In this document: positions 1 to 8,647 of the stretch, in pieces
Position numbering within the stretch: the first letter of the stretch is position 1
How the letters are laid out: every line of letters begins with the position of its first letter
Assembly (NCBI RefSeq): GCF_018837975.1
Contig: NZ_JAGSOY010000009.1
Span: forward strand, 49,891-113,890
Direction: 5' to 3'
DNA from: Zooshikella harenae
GTDB taxonomy: Bacteria > Pseudomonadota > Gammaproteobacteria > Pseudomonadales > Zooshikellaceae
Length of the DNA stretch: 64,000 nucleotides
The notes under the pieces: model-generated
Databases searched by the model: none
The model's input: the letters and a program-made list of their open reading frames with translations, nothing else
Told to the model about the DNA's origin: nothing
Program-made: the position numbers and the translations under genes

Positions 1-1
1 T

Positions 2-1627
2 GTAGCTATAGTCTCAGCATATAATGATATGCTATCTGCGCATCAGCCGCTGGAAAAATACCCTGCCCTTATTAAAGAAGCCGTTCGAGAGCTTGGGTCC
101 GTTGCACAGTTCGCGGGTGGTGTACCTGCGATGTGTGACGGTGTTACTCAAGGGCAACCAGGCATGGAGCTTAGCCTCTTCAGTCGAGATGTGATTGCGA
201 TGGCAACTGCGATATCACTCTCTCACAACATGTTTGACGCGACCCTTTGCCTTGGCGTCTGCGATAAAATTGTGCCTGGGCTTTTGATTGGCGCATTAAG
301 CTTTGGTCATCTGCCTTGCATCTTTGTGCCAGCAGGACCAATGCCATCAGGGTTACCAAACAAGGAAAAAGCCCGAGTGCGTCAACTTTACGCAGAAGGC
401 AAGGTTGGTCGTGAAGCGCTGCTTGAAGCGGAATCTAAATCTTACCACTCTTCTGGTACCTGCACATTTTATGGCACAGCAAATAGTAATCAGTTATTGA
501 TCGAGATCATGGGTTTGCATTTACCTGGCGCATCATTTGTTAACCCTGAGACCTCATTGCGTGATGAGTTGACTCGTGAAGCTGCTCGTCAGGTGACGCG
601 ACTCACTGCTTTGACGGAAAATTACACACCTATGTGGAAGGTCGTTTCAGAAAAGTCGGTTATAAATGCAGTTGTCGCCTTATTAGCAACAGGTGGTTCC
701 ACCAATCACACCATGCATTTAGTAGCAATTGCTCGAGCGGCAGGTATACAGATTACCTGGGATGATTTTGCTGAGCTATCGACAGTTGTTCCTTTGTTAA
801 CGCGAATATATCCAAATGGACAGGCAGATATCAACCATTTTCAAGCGGCAGGTGGCATGGCATTTTTAATTCGCACCCTTTTACAATCTGGCCTACTTCA
901 TAACGATGTGGATACAGTCATTGGTAAAGGGTTAGATGCATACACACAAGAGCCTATCTTGCAAAGCAACAAACTTATCTGGCGTTCAGGGCCTGAGGAA
1001 TCTCATGACCTTGATGTATTGAGGTCTGCGAGTGAGCCTTTTAGTGCAGAAGGAGGCTTACGGCTACTGAAGGGTAATCTGGGTCGTGGTGTGATCAAAG
1101 TATCTGCGGTTGCTAAAGAGCATCAAGTCGTTGAAGCGCCAGCCATTATTTTTCATAGTCAGGAAGCTATGGCTGAAGCCTTTCAGCGTGGTGAGCTGAA
1201 CCAGGATTATATCATTGTTGTTCGCTTTCAGGGACCGCAGGCAACAGGAATGCCTGAGCTACACAAATTAACGCCATTTTTAGGTGTATTACAAGACAAA
1301 GGTTATAAAGTAGCACTTGTCACTGATGGTCGTATGTCTGGTGCTTCAGGGAAAGTGCCTGCAGCTATTCATGTATATCCTGAAGCTGCACAAGGAGGGC
1401 CGCTAGCTAAGTTAAAAAATGGTGATATTGTTTGTTTGGATGCAGAGCTGGGTGAGTTAACGGTTAAGGTTTCTACAGAGGAGTGGCAACAGCGCATACC
1501 AGTTGTTGCAGACTTATCTGATTTTCATCATGGAATGGGACGAGAACTATTTGCTCAAATGCGACAGGTGGTGGGTGGTGCAGAATTAGGAGCAACGGTT
1601 TTTGATTTTGCTAATGAAGGTAAATAA
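2..1627 (+). CDS. edd: Phosphogluconate dehydratase (Edd), 5'-truncated by window edge
   Basis: First committed enzyme of the Entner-Doudoroff pathway: dehydrates 6-phosphogluconate to 2-keto-3-deoxy-6-phosphogluconate (KDPG) in the cytosol. The reading frame is open from base 2, and residues before the first in-frame ATG (base 29) already read [16 protein letters not shown], a typical Edd segment, so the true start is outside the window; about 70 residues are missing relative to the usual ~608. IlvD/Edd family signatures are visible: [18 protein letters not shown], the SGTCTFYG segment and, near the C-terminus, [16 protein letters not shown]. The Cys residues in these motifs are expected Fe-S cluster ligands. 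glk follows 104 bases downstream on the same strand. The divergent-family paralogue ilvD (dihydroxyacid dehydratase) is also in this window. Assignment is secure; Edd rather than IlvD follows from the [11 protein letters not shown] region and the glk/eda context. Confidence 0.95.
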   Translation, partial: VAIVSAYNDMLSAHQPLEKYPALIKEAVRELGSVAQFAGGVPAMCDGVTQGQPGMELSLFSRDVIAMATAISLSHNMFDATLCLGVCDKIVPGLLIGALSFGHLPCIFVPAGPMPSGLPNKEKARVRQLYAEGKVGREALLEAESKSYHSSGTCTFYGTANSNQLLIEIMGLHLPGASFVNPETSLRDELTREAARQVTRLTALTENYTPMWKVVSEKSVINAVVALLATGGSTNHTMHLVAIARAAGIQITWDDFAELSTVVPLLTRIYPNGQADINHFQAAGGMAFLIRTLLQSGLLHNDVDTVIGKGLDAYTQEPILQSNKLIWRSGPEESHDLDVLRSASEPFSAEGGLRLLKGNLGRGVIKVSAVAKEHQVVEAPAIIFHSQEAMAEAFQRGELNQDYIIVVRFQGPQATGMPELHKLTPFLGVLQDKGYKVALVTDGRMSGASGKVPAAIHVYPEAAQGGPLAKLKNGDIVCLDAELGELTVKVSTEEWQQRIPVVADLSDFHHGMGRELFAQMRQVVGGAELGATVFDFANEGK

Positions 1628-1731
1628 TTTTTATCCTTCACTTTGCGTATAAAATAAAAAGATCTGGCTTTATGTTGTAATTGGTTGAGCATACTGTTGA
1701 TGAATGAATATATAGTAGTGAGGAGGTAGCA

Positions 1732-2697
1732 GTGTCATCTCAAGTTGCATTAGTGGGGGATATTGGCGGGACCAATGCCCGTTTCGCATTGTTTGATTTA
1801 ACAACGCAATCGTTGCAGCAGATTCAAGTTTTAGCTTGTAAAGATTATGACAATATTGACCAAGCGATAACTCATTACTTAGCTCAGCAAAGTGCCTCAC
1901 CTGATAAAGCTTGTCTTGCTTTTGCTTGCCCAGTTCATAATGCTCAAGTCCATATGACTAATAATCATTGGCACTTTGATAAGCAGACATTGAAAGCCAG
2001 TTTAGGATTACAGCAGCTTCGTGTTATTAATGATTTTACTGCACTCGCCCTTGCTTTGCCGGTGCTGCCCTCTGAGGATCTCTGTCAGGTTGGAGAGGGA
2101 AAAGTTGTTGATGATAAACCTAAGCTGGTGTTGGGACCAGGAACAGGAATGGGGGTTGCTGGCCTGGTGAGAACACAGCAGGGTTGGCTGCCTATTCCTA
2201 CAGAAGGAGGGCATGTCGATTTTGCTCCTCGAAATGAGTTAGAGGTTGAAGTTTGGCGGTATTTGCATAGGTGTTTTGAGCATGTTTCTGTTGAGCGAAT
2301 ACTGTCAGGAAGTGGTTTGGCCAATTTATATCAAGCCCTGGCAGCCGTTTCAGGGCAACAGGCTTCAGTGGTTGATCCATCTCATATCACAACAGCGGGT
2401 TGTAAAGGTTCAGATAAAATAGCCTCTCAAACACTGGATTTGTTTTCTGAGATTTTAGGTTCTGTTGCAGGCAATGCTGCACTTACTATTGGTGCACTGG
2501 GTGGTGTTTATATTGCTGGAGGGATCATTCCTAGATTTAAAGCGTACTTTGTGCAGAGTGGGTTTAGAAATGCATTTATTGAAAAAGGACGGTTTAGAGA
2601 ATACCTAAGTGCAGTCCCTACATACCTTGTACTCGCTGAATATCCTGGTTTATTAGGTGCTACTCAGGGCTTGCTTTCTTCAGAAAGGTTGGGTTAA
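1732..2697 (+). CDS. glk: Glucokinase, ROK-independent bacterial type (Glk)
   Basis: ATP-dependent phosphorylation of glucose to glucose-6-phosphate, feeding zwf and the Entner-Doudoroff route encoded nearby. The N-terminus VALVGDIGGTNARFALF is the phosphate-binding motif of the E. coli-type glucokinase family, followed by VINDFTALALALP, LVLGPGTGMGVAG and PTEGGHVDFAP. The length of 321 residues is normal. The start is GTG at 1732, chosen because a strong AGGAGG lies at 1721-1726 and no ATG in frame fits. It probably forms a transcript with edd. No own T-rich terminator is visible downstream; the hairpin at 2764-2784 has its T-tract on the other strand. Confidence 0.95.
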   Translation: MSSQVALVGDIGGTNARFALFDLTTQSLQQIQVLACKDYDNIDQAITHYLAQQSASPDKACLAFACPVHNAQVHMTNNHWHFDKQTLKASLGLQQLRVINDFTALALALPVLPSEDLCQVGEGKVVDDKPKLVLGPGTGMGVAGLVRTQQGWLPIPTEGGHVDFAPRNELEVEVWRYLHRCFEHVSVERILSGSGLANLYQALAAVSGQQASVVDPSHITTAGCKGSDKIASQTLDLFSEILGSVAGNAALTIGALGGVYIAGGIIPRFKAYFVQSGFRNAFIEKGRFREYLSAVPTYLVLAEYPGLLGATQGLLSSERLG

Positions 2698-2757
2698 TCG
2701 TGCTGTTTAATGGTTTAGTACAGGGTGTACAAAAAGCGCTATTTAAATTTATAAGAT

Positions 2758-2784
2758 AAAAAAAACTCCGCATAAAGCGGAGTT
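2758..2784 (-). terminator. Intrinsic terminator of the zwf-pgl-eda operon
   Basis: Stem AACTCCGC (2764-2771), loop ATAAA, stem GCGGAGTT (2777-2784), with eight A residues at 2758-2765 that read as a T-tract on the minus strand. It lies 105 bases beyond the eda stop codon, so the transcript carries a long 3' untranslated region. Confidence 0.85.
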
Positions 2785-2799
2785 AAAATGCCAAGAGTA

Positions 2800-2878
2800 G
2801 TGTTAAACAACACTTGTCCTAGAGCAGTTTCCCATTAATGGGAAGGAGACACGTTATTCAGAGGACAGCTGAATAACG
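2800..2878 (-). other. Structured 3' UTR of eda with three dyads
   Basis: Between the eda stop and its terminator there are three further inverted repeats: a perfect 10-bp stem CGTTATTCAG / CTGAATAACG (2852-2861 / 2869-2878, loop 7), a perfect 16-base palindrome TTCCCATTAATGGGAA (2829-2844), and GTGTT / AACAC (2800-2804 / 2809-2813). Nothing codes here convincingly. Such a structured tail ending in a strong terminator could protect the mRNA 3' end or be the source of a small RNA; which one is inference. Confidence 0.45.
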
Positions 2879-2888
2879 ATGAAAACAA

Positions 2889-3551
2889 TTAACTTTGTTT
2901 TAGCGTCTGAATACTCAGTTTGCAGAGTTCAGTAATTCGCTGCCAGTCTTTGTTACGAACGGCATCACTTGGAACAACCCATGATCCACCCACACACATA
3001 ACATTGGGTAATGCGAGGTATTTACTCGCATTATCAGCATTAATGCCACCTGTCGGACAAAACTGTACATCATTAAAGGGGCCAGCCAGGGCTTTTAGAG
3101 CCGGAATACCACCTGCTGCAGCAGCGGGGAAAAATTTAAAACGCTGATATCCTAGTTGCCGTCCTTGCATAAGTTCAGAAGGTGTTGCTATGCCTGGTAG
3201 TAAAGGGATTGTTGAGTCAATGCCAGCCAGTAACAGTTCCTGGGTTAAACCTGGACTAATAGCAAACTGAGCGCCTGCATCAGCTACAGCGTTTAACATA
3301 GTTGGATTGGTTACGGTACCAGCACCAACAATGGCTTCAGGAAGTGCTTTACGAATAACGTTGATAGCATCTAAACCTGTTTGCGTTCTCAGGGTGATTT
3401 CCAATATTGAAATACCACCATCGAGGAGTGCAGTAGCAAGTGGCAGCGCTTCGGAAATGTCATTAATAGTAATCACTGGCATTATGGGCGATTGTTGACA
3501 GATCGTATCTATCTGCTCGGTCACCTGCGTTGCCAGTGTTAAGTTTGCCAT
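2889..3551 (-). CDS. eda: KDPG/KHG aldolase (Eda)
   Basis: Cleaves 2-keto-3-deoxy-6-phosphogluconate to pyruvate and glyceraldehyde-3-phosphate, the second Entner-Doudoroff step. Class I aldolase signatures are present: PVITINDISEALPLATALL, GISILEITLRT (catalytic Glu), VGAGTVTNP, and FKFFPAAAAGG carrying the Schiff-base Lys, then FCPTGGI. The frame is open further upstream (to 3626), but the start ATG at 3551 is chosen because AGGA lies 6 bases ahead and it gives 220 residues, the usual size; the upstream extension would overlap pgl. It lies 22 bases after the pgl stop, so the three genes zwf-pgl-eda form one minus-strand operon. Confidence 0.95.
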   Translation of the reverse strand: MANLTLATQVTEQIDTICQQSPIMPVITINDISEALPLATALLDGGISILEITLRTQTGLDAINVIRKALPEAIVGAGTVTNPTMLNAVADAGAQFAISPGLTQELLLAGIDSTIPLLPGIATPSELMQGRQLGYQRFKFFPAAAAGGIPALKALAGPFNDVQFCPTGGINADNASKYLALPNVMCVGGSWVVPSDAVRNKDWQRITELCKLSIQTLKQS

Positions 3552-3573
3552 GTTTGATCCTGAGCGCATGAGC

Positions 3574-4317
3574 TTAAGGACTCCAATAAACAACAAAATT
3601 AATGGATGGATCTTGTAAAAATGCACGAATAGGCATATCAGCTTGATTTTTAGCTGCTAACGCTTTTTGTAATGTAAGCAGTTTGTCTTCTCCAGCAATA
3701 TGCAGTATCACCTGTTTAGCGCTGGACAGTAGCGGGTATGTCAACGTAATACGTTGATGAGGTGCTGTAGGCGGTTGGCATGACAGACAAAGTTTATCTG
3801 TTGCTGGGCTAAGTCCTTCTTTCAGCGTGGTGGTATTTGGAAAAAGTGAAGCAGTATGACCATCATTACCCATACCTAAAATAACCACATCAAAAGGTTG
3901 TGGTAGCTGCTTCAGTGCTGTTGAGCAAGAATCCAGTCCACTATCGATATCAACTGCCGGTGTTTTTAAGCCGATAAACCTGGCAGCTGAAGCCCTTTTT
4001 TGTAGTAGCTGTGTTTTAACCAGTTGAGTATTACTATCATCATGGTTTTCATCAACCCAACGTTCATCTGCTAAGGTGACATTCACATTGGCCCAGTTTA
4101 GATCGTAGGCAGCAAGTTTCTTAAACAATGGAATGGGGGTGCTGCCACCAGATACAACAAGTGTTGCCTGATTACGAGCGTTTAAGCTCATTTGCAAAGT
4201 ATCTGAGATGGTATCAGTCAACGCGATGACCAGCTTTTCACTATCACTGAAGCTAAGCAAGGGATGCTGCAGCTTGGCTGTCACGTCTGTAAGTACTTGT
4301 TCAAACGGAGTCTTCAT
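3574..4317 (-). CDS. pgl: 6-phosphogluconolactonase (Pgl, SOL/DevB type)
   Basis: Hydrolyses 6-phosphogluconolactone, the product of Zwf, to 6-phosphogluconate. The family is recognisable from [17 protein letters not shown] near the N-terminus, [17 protein letters not shown] in the middle and [16 protein letters not shown] (catalytic His region). I place the start at ATG 4317 (247 residues), with GGAAAG seven bases ahead; an earlier ATG at 4332 and TTG at 4335 are in frame but lack a Shine-Dalgarno sequence. The start overlaps the zwf stop by 17 bases, which suggests translational coupling. eda follows. Confidence 0.93.
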   Translation of the reverse strand: MKTPFEQVLTDVTAKLQHPLLSFSDSEKLVIALTDTISDTLQMSLNARNQATLVVSGGSTPIPLFKKLAAYDLNWANVNVTLADERWVDENHDDSNTQLVKTQLLQKRASAARFIGLKTPAVDIDSGLDSCSTALKQLPQPFDVVILGMGNDGHTASLFPNTTTLKEGLSPATDKLCLSCQPPTAPHQRITLTYPLLSSAKQVILHIAGEDKLLTLQKALAAKNQADMPIRAFLQDPSINFVVYWSP

Positions 4318-5782
4318 GCCAGGACTTTCCATCAAGGGTAATCATTGCTATTGAAGAAATAGGGCCCCAGGAGCCTGCGGGATACTTTTGTGGGCGAGCA
4401 TTTTGGCTCAGCCAACCATTGATAATTTGATCACACCATACCCAGGCGTACTCAATTTCATCACGGCGAACAAATAAGTATTGGCTGCCTTGCATAACCT
4501 CTAAAAACAGTCGTTCATAGGCATCTGGAATACGTTGGGTATGGAATGTATCTGAAAAATTAAGCTTGAGTGGGCCTGGTTTTAATCGCATTCCTTTTTC
4601 CAGGCCTTGATCTTTAGTCAAAACTTGAAGAGAAATACCTTCATCAGGTTGCAGTCTAATAATGAGTTTATTTTCAACAATATCGCGTTGCTCAGGGGCA
4701 AAAATGTAATGGGGTGGCCTTTTGAAATGAATAATGATTTGAGAAAGCTTTTCTGCCATACGCTTTCCCGTTCTTAGATAAAAAGGCACATTTGCCCATC
4801 GCCAGTTACAAATTTGTGCTTTGATAGCTACAAATGTTTCTGTACAACTTTGAGCGTTTTGGCTATCAGATTCGTCTAAATAACCTGGAACAGGTTCGCC
4901 TTGGACACTGCCTGCGCAATATTGTCCTCTAATGACGTGGTGGTTTAGCGAGTGTGTATCAATGGGCTTGAGTGCTTTAAGTACTTTCACTTTCTCATCG
5001 CGAATGCTGTCAGCACTTAAATCATTCGGCGGGTCCATTGCAATTAAACACAATAATTGCAGCAAGTGGTTTTGTACCATATCGCGTAACTGACCCGCAC
5101 GGTCAAAGTATCCCCAGCGGTGCTCAATGCCTATTGTTTCTGCAACAGTGATTTCAATATGATCAATATGATTATGATCCCACTGAGAGCCAAATAAACT
5201 ATTTGCAAATCGTAGTGCAATTAGGTTTTGAACGGTTTCTTTCCCAAGATAGTGATCAATTCGGTAAACCTGCTCTTCAGTAAAGTACTTTGCTACGGCA
5301 TCGTTAATCGTTTTAGAGGATGCTAGGTCATAACCAATTGGCTTTTCTAATACGATACGTGTTTGTTTATTAATGCTGCCTGCGTTATGGAGGTTTTTGC
5401 AAATTTCACCATAGATAGCAGCGGGTGTTGCAAAGTAACAAATTAAAGGGTTATCGGTTTCACTCAGCTTTTGGTGAAGCGCTTGATAAGCTGTGCTATC
5501 AGTAAAATCAATTCGGAAATAAAACAGTCTTGAAAGAAAGCGGGCGAGAACAGTCTCATCTATTTCGCTCGTGGGTGTAAATTTGCGTAGGTGAATGCGA
5601 ACGGTCTCTAAGAAATTTTCCTGATCAATCGGAGAGCGGGCTAAACCAAGTATTCTTAACTGAGGGGCTAGCAGGTTTGCTTTATCGAGCTGATAAAGCG
5701 CAGGAAAGAGTTTACGTAGTGCCAAGTCACCTTGGGCGCCAAAAAGTGCGATATCACATTTTGTTTTGGCTACTGTGGACAT
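4301..5782 (-). CDS. zwf: Glucose-6-phosphate 1-dehydrogenase (Zwf)
   Basis: Oxidises glucose-6-phosphate to 6-phosphogluconolactone with NAD(P)+. The N-terminal nucleotide-binding segment is [17 protein letters not shown]; the catalytic motif RIDHYLGKE lies near residue 170; the Glc6P-binding region continues with [17 protein letters not shown] and [12 protein letters not shown]. The length of 493 residues is standard. The ATG at 5782 is preceded by AGG at a reasonable distance. First gene of zwf-pgl-eda and divergent from hexR, whose product is the known repressor of this operon in pseudomonads. Confidence 0.97.
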   Translation of the reverse strand: MSTVAKTKCDIALFGAQGDLALRKLFPALYQLDKANLLAPQLRILGLARSPIDQENFLETVRIHLRKFTPTSEIDETVLARFLSRLFYFRIDFTDSTAYQALHQKLSETDNPLICYFATPAAIYGEICKNLHNAGSINKQTRIVLEKPIGYDLASSKTINDAVAKYFTEEQVYRIDHYLGKETVQNLIALRFANSLFGSQWDHNHIDHIEITVAETIGIEHRWGYFDRAGQLRDMVQNHLLQLLCLIAMDPPNDLSADSIRDEKVKVLKALKPIDTHSLNHHVIRGQYCAGSVQGEPVPGYLDESDSQNAQSCTETFVAIKAQICNWRWANVPFYLRTGKRMAEKLSQIIIHFKRPPHYIFAPEQRDIVENKLIIRLQPDEGISLQVLTKDQGLEKGMRLKPGPLKLNFSDTFHTQRIPDAYERLFLEVMQGSQYLFVRRDEIEYAWVWCDQIINGWLSQNARPQKYPAGSWGPISSIAMITLDGKSWHEDSV

Positions 5783-6154
5783 GAACTCAACCTGTTTGCG
5801 GTAACTTGTAACTTGATATGTGGTTATAAAATTACAAAAGTGATCAAATGTTAGCTATTGAATGGTTGTTTTGCAAATAATTTTGTAAAGTTTACTACAT
5901 ATTGGCATGTTGTGGTTTAATTACCCTTCATTGGCGATTGTTAGGTAGCTTAAGCATAGGCTTCAAGCTATCATAGCCGCATTCATATCCATTGCCTGAT
6001 TGTTGACAGTGTTATAGCTCAATTATGCTGCAGTCCCCTATGGTTTGCTTGCTTTAACTGAGTTTTCATTTGAAATTTGAGTGATTAGGTTTGCTGTCGT
6101 TTGTGTGATGGAGCATCTAGTATTTAGTAAATTAAACAAAATCTGTATTTGCTT
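5783..6154. promoter_or_regulatory. Divergent zwf/hexR promoter region with candidate HexR sites
   Basis: This 372-base AT-rich gap must hold the promoters of zwf (minus) and hexR (plus). Two elements resemble the gammaproteobacterial HexR consensus TGTAATTAAATTACA: TGTGGTTATAAAATTACA at 5819-5836 and TGTGGTTTAATTACC at 5911-5925 (11 of 15 positions). A third dyad, GTAAAGTTTAC, is at 5885-5895. In pseudomonads HexR represses zwf and is released by KDPG, so operators are expected here. The exact sites are inference from eye-matching. Confidence 0.45.
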
Positions 6155-7033
6155 ATGGCCTTACCCAGTCAGTCATCCAATCTTATAGAGCGGATACGCG
6201 AAAACCTTGAACATTTGAATCGTTCTGAACGCAAAGTGGCTGATGTCATTTTGAAAGATCCACAATCCGCTACGCGTTATAGTATTGCTGCACTTGCTCA
6301 GGCAGCAAGTGTCAGTGAGCCTACTGTTAACCGTTTTTGTCGCAGCTTTGATGCAAAAGGTTACCCAGATTTTAAGTTGCAATTGGCCCAAAGCCTGGCC
6401 AGTGGTACCCCTTATGTTAGTCGTAGTGTAGAAATTGATGATACGGCTGAAGAGTATACACAGAAAATTTTTACGACGAATATGGCCTGTCTGGATGCAG
6501 CACTTCAGTCTATGGATGCATCTGTGATTAATCGGGCTGTGGATTTTTTGATTCAAGCCAAGCAGATCAGTTTTTTAGGGCTTGGTGCTTCAGGCCCTGT
6601 TGCCATGGATGCTCAGCATAAGTTTTTCCGTTTTAATATTCCGGTTATGGCTTATGATGATGTATTGATGATGCGTATGATGGCTTCTGTAGCCAACACA
6701 GGGGATGTCATTGTTATCATTTCCTATACGGGCAGAACTCGAGAGTTGGTTGAGATTGCAAAAATTGCTCGGGAAAGTGGGGCAACAGTAATTGGCATCA
6801 CTGCGCCAAACTCATACTTGGCTAAGGAATGTTCGTTAACGATTGATGTAATCGTTCAAGAAGATACTGATATATATATGCCAATGTCTTCTCGTATAAT
6901 TCACTTAACGGTATTGGATGTTTTGGCTACAGGGGTAACACTGAAGCGTGGTGTTGATTTTCAAAAGCACTTGAAACGTATCAAAGAGAGTTTGCAAGCT
7001 AGTCGATTACCCGCATTACCAATCAAGAGTTAA
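6155..7033 (+). CDS. hexR: HexR transcriptional regulator (RpiR family)
   Basis: Cytosolic repressor/regulator of central glucose catabolism. The N-terminal RpiR helix-turn-helix (about residues 5-80) contains [23 protein letters not shown]; the C-terminal SIS sugar-phosphate-binding domain (about 125-270) contains [21 protein letters not shown] and [17 protein letters not shown]. The segment [20 protein letters not shown] is characteristic of HexR rather than other RpiR members. The start is ATG 6155 (292 residues); a TTG two codons upstream is also in frame. The gene sits divergent to zwf and its effector is expected to be KDPG. It ends in a strong terminator shared with the convergent lipoprotein gene. 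Confidence 0.95.
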   Translation: MALPSQSSNLIERIRENLEHLNRSERKVADVILKDPQSATRYSIAALAQAASVSEPTVNRFCRSFDAKGYPDFKLQLAQSLASGTPYVSRSVEIDDTAEEYTQKIFTTNMACLDAALQSMDASVINRAVDFLIQAKQISFLGLGASGPVAMDAQHKFFRFNIPVMAYDDVLMMRMMASVANTGDVIVIISYTGRTRELVEIAKIARESGATVIGITAPNSYLAKECSLTIDVIVQEDTDIYMPMSSRIIHLTVLDVLATGVTLKRGVDFQKHLKRIKESLQASRLPALPIKS

Positions 7034-7066
7034 TATTAGTAATAATCTACAGATGATTCATTTTGT

Positions 7067-7100
7067 AAAAAAACACCCATCATGTGATGGGTGTTTTTTT
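7067..7100. terminator. Bidirectional terminator between hexR and OmpA-like gene
   Basis: Stem AAACACCCAT (7071-7080), loop CATGTG, stem ATGGGTGTTT (7087-7096), with A-run on the left and seven Ts on the right, so it can act on both strands for the convergent genes. Confidence 0.9.
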
Positions 7101-7114
7101 ACGCTTATTGTTTA

Positions 7115-7954
7115 TTAATGATCTACGACATTGAGCTCGACACGACGATTCATTGCTCGGCCAGCTTCTGTACTGTTACTGGTAATTGGTTTTTCTTCGC
7201 CATAGCCTACAGCGCTAAGGTTGTTGCTGTTGACTCCACGAGAAACAAGGAAATTACGTACGGCTTCTGCACGACGCTGTGAAAGGCGCATATTGTAGCG
7301 ATTACTGCCAACATTATCAGTATGGCCAGAAACTTCTAATTTAGTATTTTTGTGTAAGCGGAGTTTATCTGCAACTTTCGATAGATACTCATGAGAGGTA
7401 CTTGTTAATCTAGCGGAATTAAACTCAAACTGAACACCTTCAAGAGCAAGAGCCTCTGAGCAGCCAATGGCATTAACTTTTACGCCAGGAGGTGTATTTG
7501 GACAATGATCCTTCATGTTCGCTACGCCATCATTGTCTGAATCTAATGTACAGCCTCTATTATCGACCTGAGTATTTAATGGTGTGTTTGGACACTGGTC
7601 ACGATAATCAGGAACCCCATCATTATCTGAATCAATTGGGCAACCATTGTAGTCTACTTTAACGCCGCGTGGTGTTGCTGGACATTTATCTTTACTATCA
7701 ACAACACCATCATCATCTGTATCGTGCTCAATCATTGAGCAGAAAAATCCCCCTAATAATGCGCCACCAAGTGCTCCTACTGCTGCTGCTTCACCATCAT
7801 CTGCTGATGAACCTGCAACGGCCCCCAAGCCACCGCCTACGAGTGCACAATTACGCCAGTCTTCGTGCCACGGACCATTTGTTGCACAGCCAGTAAGAAA
7901 TATAGGTAAAAAAACAAAGAGTCCTAGCATCCTGCTTTTTACGGATGGTTTCAT
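7115..7954 (-). CDS. OmpA-family lipoprotein with TSP3 repeats
   Basis: Outer-membrane lipoprotein expected to bind peptidoglycan. A signal peptide ends in the lipobox LTGC; next is a Gly-rich hydrophobic stretch (GGGLGAVAGSS, GALGGALLGG) of the glycine-zipper kind; then three calcium-binding thrombospondin type-3 repeats of the form DxDxDGVxDxxDxCP with paired Cys; then a C-terminal OmpA domain with FEFNSARL and the peptidoglycan-binding SGHTDNVGSNRYNMRLSQRRAEAV. The start ATG 7954 (279 residues) is chosen over two upstream Mets because GGAG lies six bases ahead. It is a monocistronic gene on the minus strand. It resembles OprF/PAL-type proteins but lacks the OmpA beta-barrel, so it is not OprF itself. 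Confidence 0.9.
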   Translation of the reverse strand: MKPSVKSRMLGLFVFLPIFLTGCATNGPWHEDWRNCALVGGGLGAVAGSSADDGEAAAVGALGGALLGGFFCSMIEHDTDDDGVVDSKDKCPATPRGVKVDYNGCPIDSDNDGVPDYRDQCPNTPLNTQVDNRGCTLDSDNDGVANMKDHCPNTPPGVKVNAIGCSEALALEGVQFEFNSARLTSTSHEYLSKVADKLRLHKNTKLEVSGHTDNVGSNRYNMRLSQRRAEAVRNFLVSRGVNSNNLSAVGYGEEKPITSNSTEAGRAMNRRVELNVVDH

Positions 7955-8071
7955 TTTTTTCTCCATTATTATCATGGTTTCTGCTATCTGGGTTCATGAC
8001 CAGTATAGATAAGGTTTATTAGTTTGCCGCAATAACGTGACACTAACATTAGCATTATCTAGGTTTAGTGA

Positions 8072-8353
8072 TTAACGTGTGATTACTACGCCATGCCAAA
8101 AGGCAATATAATGTTTAATTTTTTTGGCTGCAGGCCTAGGATTGGGGTATGACCAAGCAGCATCTTCATTTATTTTATCTTCGACTTTTATGTGAAAATA
8201 ATGGGCTACTCCTTTCCATGGACAATCCATTTGTGTATGGCTTGCAGTGAAGAATCCGTTGTTAACTGATGAAGGCGGAAAGTAGTGATTACCTTCAACG
8301 ATGATTGTTTCATTGCTTTCTGCCAGTGTAGCACCATTCCACACGGCTTTCAT
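8072..8353 (-). CDS. DUF427 domain protein
   Basis: Small 93-residue cytosolic protein of the DUF427 family, a compact beta-fold of unknown function. Supporting features: VWNGATLAESNETIIVEGNHYFP at the N-terminus (shortened here in meaning: the typical W-x-G-x-x-L-A-x-S motif), the conserved CPWKG and the C-terminal AAWSYPNP and IAFWHGVVI. GGGAG lies seven bases before the ATG at 8353. It stands alone, 117 bases upstream of nothing obviously related on its strand (its 3' end faces the OmpA-like gene start). Confidence 0.85.
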   Translation of the reverse strand: MKAVWNGATLAESNETIIVEGNHYFPPSSVNNGFFTASHTQMDCPWKGVAHYFHIKVEDKINEDAAWSYPNPRPAAKKIKHYIAFWHGVVITR

Positions 8354-8435
8354 AAATTCGCTCCCACCAATTTACATTGCACAATATACTCTACTTGAGG
8401 TATGCCAATTATTGTGAAAGTAAACTAACATCTTT

Positions 8436-8460
8436 AACTGAATTTTTTTAAAATTCAGTT
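8436..8460. other. Perfect 11-bp stem-loop upstream of the hybrid sensor gene
   Basis: AACTGAATTTT (8436-8446), loop TTT, AAAATTCAGTT (8450-8460), followed on the plus strand by GTTTTTAA. It looks like an intrinsic terminator for plus-strand transcription although no plus-strand gene precedes it. It could be a remnant terminator, a leader attenuator or a protein-binding palindrome for the gene starting at 8648. Confidence 0.35.
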
Positions 8461-8647
8461 GTTTTTAATAAGGCTTTTAACGCTGTTTACTCCTCTTTAC
8501 AGAGAGGGTTGGTTACATTACACCCTTTAATATTTGGGAATTCAGTTTCTTGTTGAAACACTGACTCCTTTATTGAGCTGTGTTACTGTATAGTGAATAT
8601 GCTTGTGTGGATATTGACAAGCTATATAAAGCTTATGCTTTTATAAT

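Noticed and set aside
7669..7896. His/Leu-rich 75-codon ORF on the plus strand
   Set aside because: Shadow of the repeated Asp/Gly codons of the TSP3 region of the OmpA-like lipoprotein.
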